Shown here piece after piece: positions 61,201 to 64,000 of a DNA stretch of 64,000 bases. The notes beneath the pieces are model-generated. The model did not search any database. It saw only the letters and a program-made list of their open reading frames with translations, and was not told where the DNA came from. The translations under genes were made by a program, and so were the position numbers. Each line of letters opens with the position of its first letter. Position 1 is the first letter of the stretch. Source of the DNA: an uncultured Clostridia bacterium (GTDB lineage: Bacteria > Bacillota > Clostridia > Christensenellales > Borkfalkiaceae); assembly GCA_947088135.1 (NCBI GenBank), contig CAMUFJ010000004.1, positions 1 through 64,000 on the forward strand, given 5' to 3'.

Positions 61201-64000
61201 GGCGCAACCAAGACGCTCCTCGTTTATACCGATACCATTTATGCCGACGTAACCGTGTCTGATTATAAGGATACTGCGCTTGCGATCAACGAAGTTGCAA
61301 ATTCCAAGACGCTCGTCGTGAAGCAGAACGGTACCGTAGTGCTTGCGCTCGGCAGCACGGGAGTTAAAATCAGCGGCTCCGGAAACGACGAGCTTGGCGT
61401 TAGCGCGAAGTTACAGCTTCTCGACGCATACTACGGCGTTTATACGGTAAACGGAAAAGATTACAAGCTCAACGGTTTGGGACAGATCGAATGGGACGGC
61501 GTCGGCGGCACGGCAAGCGCGGGTTATACCTTCGTGAAGGAGGAGAACGGCTTCCGCATCTTCGACGTGTTCGAGCGCAAGGTGGTTTCGAAAGAGATCC
61601 AAGTCGAAAATCCCTTGTACGACCCCGAGGATTACGAGAGCGAAGAGTTTATTACGCAAGTCGTTCTTTCGTACGAACCTGTCGGTTATTATCAGCTCAA
61701 AGTCGCAACCGCGGGCGGGGCTAACGCCTTCGAGAAAATCATGGTTACCGTAACCGTGAAAAACGCTACGGGTACGGGTACGGCGGACGGTACGGCGCAA
61801 GTGAATGCGAAAGTGGCAATTCTGCCCGAAGCCCCCGTAGATCCGACGGGTGCGAGCGTCTTTGTCGGCTGGTACAAGAACCCCGAGCTTACCGAAGAAT
61901 TTACTGCGACCGCGTTCGAGGTCGGCGATACGCCTACCCTCTATGCGAAGTGGGATACGCGCCGCACGGTCACAGCGCATTTCAATTACGAGGGCGCGCC
62001 CGAAAATGCGGTATACGAGTTTGCCCACGGCGCATCGACGGAGATTCCTACGCCCGAGCGCGAGGGTTACTATCTCGTAGGCTGGTTCACCGACGCCGCT
62101 TGCAGTGAAGGAAGCGAGTGGACGGACGGGCAAGCGATTACCGCGAACGTAGAGATTTACGCCAAGTGGGCTCTTGCCGCACAAATGGCAGGGACGTATA
62201 AGGGTTTTGAAAAGTGGGTTAACACACAAGGAAAAGATGAAGCGATCAGCGGAATGTCTACCTTATTCACTTGTCAGCTGGACGGTTCGTATACGGCTAC
62301 GAGAGCCGGAAGCGGAACGATTTCCGAAACCCATAAACCCGTCGTGGACGGCGAGATCAGCTTGGGACGTTACGCGTACTTCAATAAGACTGCCGGCGTA
62401 ATGTGGTATGCTTACGGTACCAGCACGACTTCTGTCGGTACGGACGCTTATTTCTGCTTCGATACTTCGAGAATTGCGAGTGTTTCTTATAGCATCAATA
62501 AGGACATAAAAGTCAATAACACCGCAAAATTGACGGCATGGCTCACTTTGAACTACGTCGACGGCTCCACTATGAACGTGTTATGCTATAACGAAAAGAT
62601 TTACGACAACGTGACTTGGACGGCGGGCGTTTCCGTGAATGGAGTAAACAACGCTAATGAAATTCAGGTTTGGGACAAAGAGGGAGCCGAAATCTTACTG
62701 AAAGTAAAGTCGGGCAGTACGTTCGTGGATCCCAAAGCTGAGCGCGGAACGTATACCAATGCCCAAAGCGAAACGTTGTTCCTCAACGGCGGAAATGCAA
62801 TCACGTACGGCGACAAGAAGGGCACTTATTCTGCGGTTTCGGGTAAGGATTATAACTTTAATGTTGATTTCGGAAGCGAGCGTTGGTGGCTGACCATCGA
62901 TCAGGAAGCGAAAACCTTCTCGATCAAAAAGCCGATGGCTACCGTCACGTTCGATATGAACGGAAAGGGCGAAAGCGTTACGGCGGAGCAAAACGTTTCC
63001 AAGTTTTTGTCCTTCTCGACGGTGATCGCCTCCGATCCCGTTGCGGACGGCTTTATCTTCCGCGGTTGGTATGAGAACGCCGAGTGTACGGGAAGTGCGA
63101 AAACTTCGTACACGCCTTCCGACGAAACCCCGAAAACCTTCTACGCTAAGTGGGATAAGGCGATTACGGTAACGCTCGATTACGGCGGAAAGCTCGACAA
63201 CGTAACGGTGGAAGGGAAATACGTGGGCGATACTTATACTCTCACTCTTCCCGCCGAGCTGGTAGACGGGCAGGGCGCAGAGGGCTGGTACACCGATCCC
63301 GAATTTACCGACAAAGTGACGGGAAGCTATACCTTTACCGACGACACCGTGTTCTATTGCAAGTGGGTAGACGCCCACCCGCTTACGGGAACGTATAAGG
63401 GTGTTGAATTTGATTCAACGGCATTGCGCGGCAGTAGCGCCAAAACTCTTGTAGTCGGAGTAACGGGAACCTTGTCTAATGCTAAAACAGGAACTTTGGT
63501 TGCGGGCGAAGGAGAAAACGTTTATACGTATGACAACGGAAAATATCTGTATTATGACCCCGTAAGCAAAACGATCGTTGTGAATTATGGTTCCGGCACA
63601 ACTTTGGGTACGGATTTGTTCGTTTTGACTTATGTGGAAGACCCCAACACGACGATTTCCGGTTCTTATAAGAATAACAATACCGATGCCTATCTCGTTT
63701 GGAACAGCAATTATACGAAGCTTGGCAAATTTGGCGTTAACGGCGTTGAAAAATTCTTCTTTGTACATGACGGAAAAGTTTACGGCAACGTAACGGTTGA
63801 GGTGAACGGTGTTTCGATTTCCGATTTGACTAAGATAAAAGAGTCTATCGGAAACGAGCTCGTCATCAAAGACATGAACGGCGGCGTTGTTCTTTCGGTG
63901 GGTTGGAACGGTTCCGACTTCGTAAATAAAGACGGTACGCAAGGTACTTATACGGGTACGATCGGCGGAACGGAGTACGCGATCGAAGCCAACGGCTACG
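58240..64000 (+). CDS. Very large repeat lipoprotein with InlB B-repeats (3' end outside window)
   Basis: At least 1920 residues, open to the window edge with no stop. Lipobox AAAVAC gives Cys23. Residues about 28-425 are five tandem units of about 80 residues, each running from H-x-WG-x-W-x-I (for example HTWGEWEIT) through a Cys-containing TxxCT segment to VYTSxYGTVE. Further on are at least five InlB-type repeats ending in LYAKW or similar (near 765, 845, 1240, 1310 and 1635). AGGAG lies 8 bases before the ATG. It is probably a surface adhesin or binding protein; ligand unknown. The nearly intact DNA repeats suggest recent expansion. Confidence 0.88.
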   Translation, partial: MKKGRLLVLAAASAAFCAAAVACGGKHEHEYGAWTITADPTLTAEGSATRTCTSNDGGVETVAVPALSNTDVWTAETNDATHTAAGKIVYTSVYGTVEVTIPQGEHSWGGWTITKAPTATETGTAERACSSQDGGKDSVTLPVLTDTAVWTKDASKSKPASHAEDGKDVYTSAYGTVEVVLPKGAGTHTWGEWEITVKPTLEKEGVATRKCTANDGGTDTQKLAALSNALMWKKDAEKSTPATHTEDGKDVYTSAYGTVEVVIPKDADAHTYGDWTITKAPTATETGTAERICEADNQKDTAILPVLTDTSVWTKDTEKSKPNSHTEDGKDVYTSEYGTVEIVVPKSVEHVWGDWEITKAPTLTEAGTAKHSCTLSGCTEQDVTAAVPVLTDTAVWTKQTVEPDYNNAGKDVYTSEYGTVELPGAPKLPAPYEGKTYIPILVEINGEGKISVTDSWRAAQMVLDANGEGTGTAYPYMNETWKVSMVDAGQGIISIVTQSKDTSGNVVKKTYTAYVDMATGVIVRPREASWSTVFVFLPYEWEEGKSKVEAAILDESIAITYSKDDVSESSFVFNDKAFFGVTFASDKAGAHEISVAEFAEKDLVYVLQNSKLIASFAKNSEGVFVPADGLEGTYALTDPTGGTMAIFVSGSGMLKYENGEVIGYYTVAEEGADYTISVILENIYYEIILNADFTGSLTMPTVTVKYVVGEGFTAIPDEEFNKNAVADLAVPEDTQTKIFGGWYFDEAYAQPVPDKFIPTADVTLYAKWSDKGSIGVIVEEGGAALTVYFGEGNKLSDVLSANNIDLGVDEAGWRVFRGWYLDADYSRAISAETTLSHTDSGKSIYAKWEALPEYYGEYAGNALNTNAQYCFGASVKLDENGVVTLNRVKNSDGETEVLKGTVIGYNKTTQLLTWQASGSDAVYNMRVDSKSGFIAFASEMKDSALGQNPYILSRNGDTVTTDIHNFGFYNGSSSYNHTCIVSYQTEGGATKTLLVYTDTIYADVTVSDYKDTALAINEVANSKTLVVKQNGTVVLALGSTGVKISGSGNDELGVSAKLQLLDAYYGVYTVNGKDYKLNGLGQIEWDGVGGTASAGYTFVKEENGFRIFDVFERKVVSKEIQVENPLYDPEDYESEEFITQVVLSYEPVGYYQLKVATAGGANAFEKIMVTVTVKNATGTGTADGTAQVNAKVAILPEAPVDPTGASVFVGWYKNPELTEEFTATAFEVGDTPTLYAKWDTRRTVTAHFNYEGAPENAVYEFAHGASTEIPTPEREGYYLVGWFTDAACSEGSEWTDGQAITANVEIYAKWALAAQMAGTYKGFEKWVNTQGKDEAISGMSTLFTCQLDGSYTATRAGSGTISETHKPVVDGEISLGRYAYFNKTAGVMWYAYGTSTTSVGTDAYFCFDTSRIASVSYSINKDIKVNNTAKLTAWLTLNYVDGSTMNVLCYNEKIYDNVTWTAGVSVNGVNNANEIQVWDKEGAEILLKVKSGSTFVDPKAERGTYTNAQSETLFLNGGNAITYGDKKGTYSAVSGKDYNFNVDFGSERWWLTIDQEAKTFSIKKPMATVTFDMNGKGESVTAEQNVSKFLSFSTVIASDPVADGFIFRGWYENAECTGSAKTSYTPSDETPKTFYAKWDKAITVTLDYGGKLDNVTVEGKYVGDTYTLTLPAELVDGQGAEGWYTDPEFTDKVTGSYTFTDDTVFYCKWVDAHPLTGTYKGVEFDSTALRGSSAKTLVVGVTGTLSNAKTGTLVAGEGENVYTYDNGKYLYYDPVSKTIVVNYGSGTTLGTDLFVLTYVEDPNTTISGSYKNNNTDAYLVWNSNYTKLGKFGVNGVEKFFFVHDGKVYGNVTVEVNGVSISDLTKIKESIGNELVIKDMNGGVVLSVGWNGSDFVNKDGTQGTYTGTIGGTEYAIEANGY
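58321..59515 (+). repeat. Five tandem repeats of about 240 bases inside the large lipoprotein gene
   Basis: The landmark GTTTAYACCTCCG occurs at 58504, 58744, 58990, 59233 and 59473, giving spacings of 240, 246, 243 and 240 bases, all multiples of three. The units are diverged but clearly related at DNA level. Confidence 0.85.

Noticed and set aside
1..64000. tRNA, rRNA, CRISPR arrays, prophage or transposase genes
   Set aside because: No cloverleaf, rRNA segment, regular spaced repeats or relevant protein motifs were recognised by eye. tRNAscan-SE, Infernal and CRISPR finders would settle this.

Overview
The window looks like chromosome of a Firmicute (Bacillota), most likely an uncultured anaerobic clostridium. 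The evidence is purine-rich Shine-Dalgarno sites, sigma-A type promoters with 16-17 bp spacers, DUF1385/PrmC and DUF5685 genes typical of clostridia, and many monoderm-style lipoproteins with lipoboxes, InlB-type repeats and BspA-type leucine-rich repeats. A gut lineage such as Christensenellales is a guess from the surface-protein style, not something the sequence proves. No rRNA, tRNA, CRISPR array, transposase or prophage was seen.

Region 1 (1-21224) is mostly housekeeping. It holds the 5' end of a tRNA nucleotidyltransferase gene divergent from a lipid-kinase/PP2C phosphatase pair; a phosphodiesterase; a HAD phosphatase with cardiolipin synthase; a divergent pair of MDR dehydrogenase and rpmE; a DUF1385-PrmC fusion tightly coupled to prfA and an aminotransferase; thrC; and a small XRE regulator module flanked by two identical bidirectional terminators. 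It continues with a PRC-barrel protein, then a trpS / DUF5685 / Cys-tailed protein / J-domain Cys-tailed protein / membrane protein / rlmD run.

Region 2 (21225-32601) begins with an AT-richer island. There a promoter, a six-codon leader ORF and an abutting terminator hairpin precede a secreted 892-residue protein and a lipoprotein. Behind these lies a 658-base gene-free stretch with a probable structured minus-strand RNA of about 370 nt, bounded by its own promoter and terminator. Then come a Ca2+-type P-type ATPase converging on a polysaccharide deacetylase, galM, a small membrane protein, a ZIP metal transporter and an SDR oxidoreductase.

Region 3 (32602-64000) is one co-directional surface and peptide-uptake locus: an InlB-repeat lipoprotein, a complete oligopeptide ABC transporter (oppABCDF) with unusual extensions, a small membrane protein overlapping oppF, a 2498-residue subtilisin-like protease with a long leucine-rich-repeat array, two paralogous lipoproteins, a 1271-residue repeat lipoprotein, and a very large lipoprotein (at least 1920 residues) running off the window end. 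The inferred theme is extracellular binding and degradation of protein followed by oligopeptide import.
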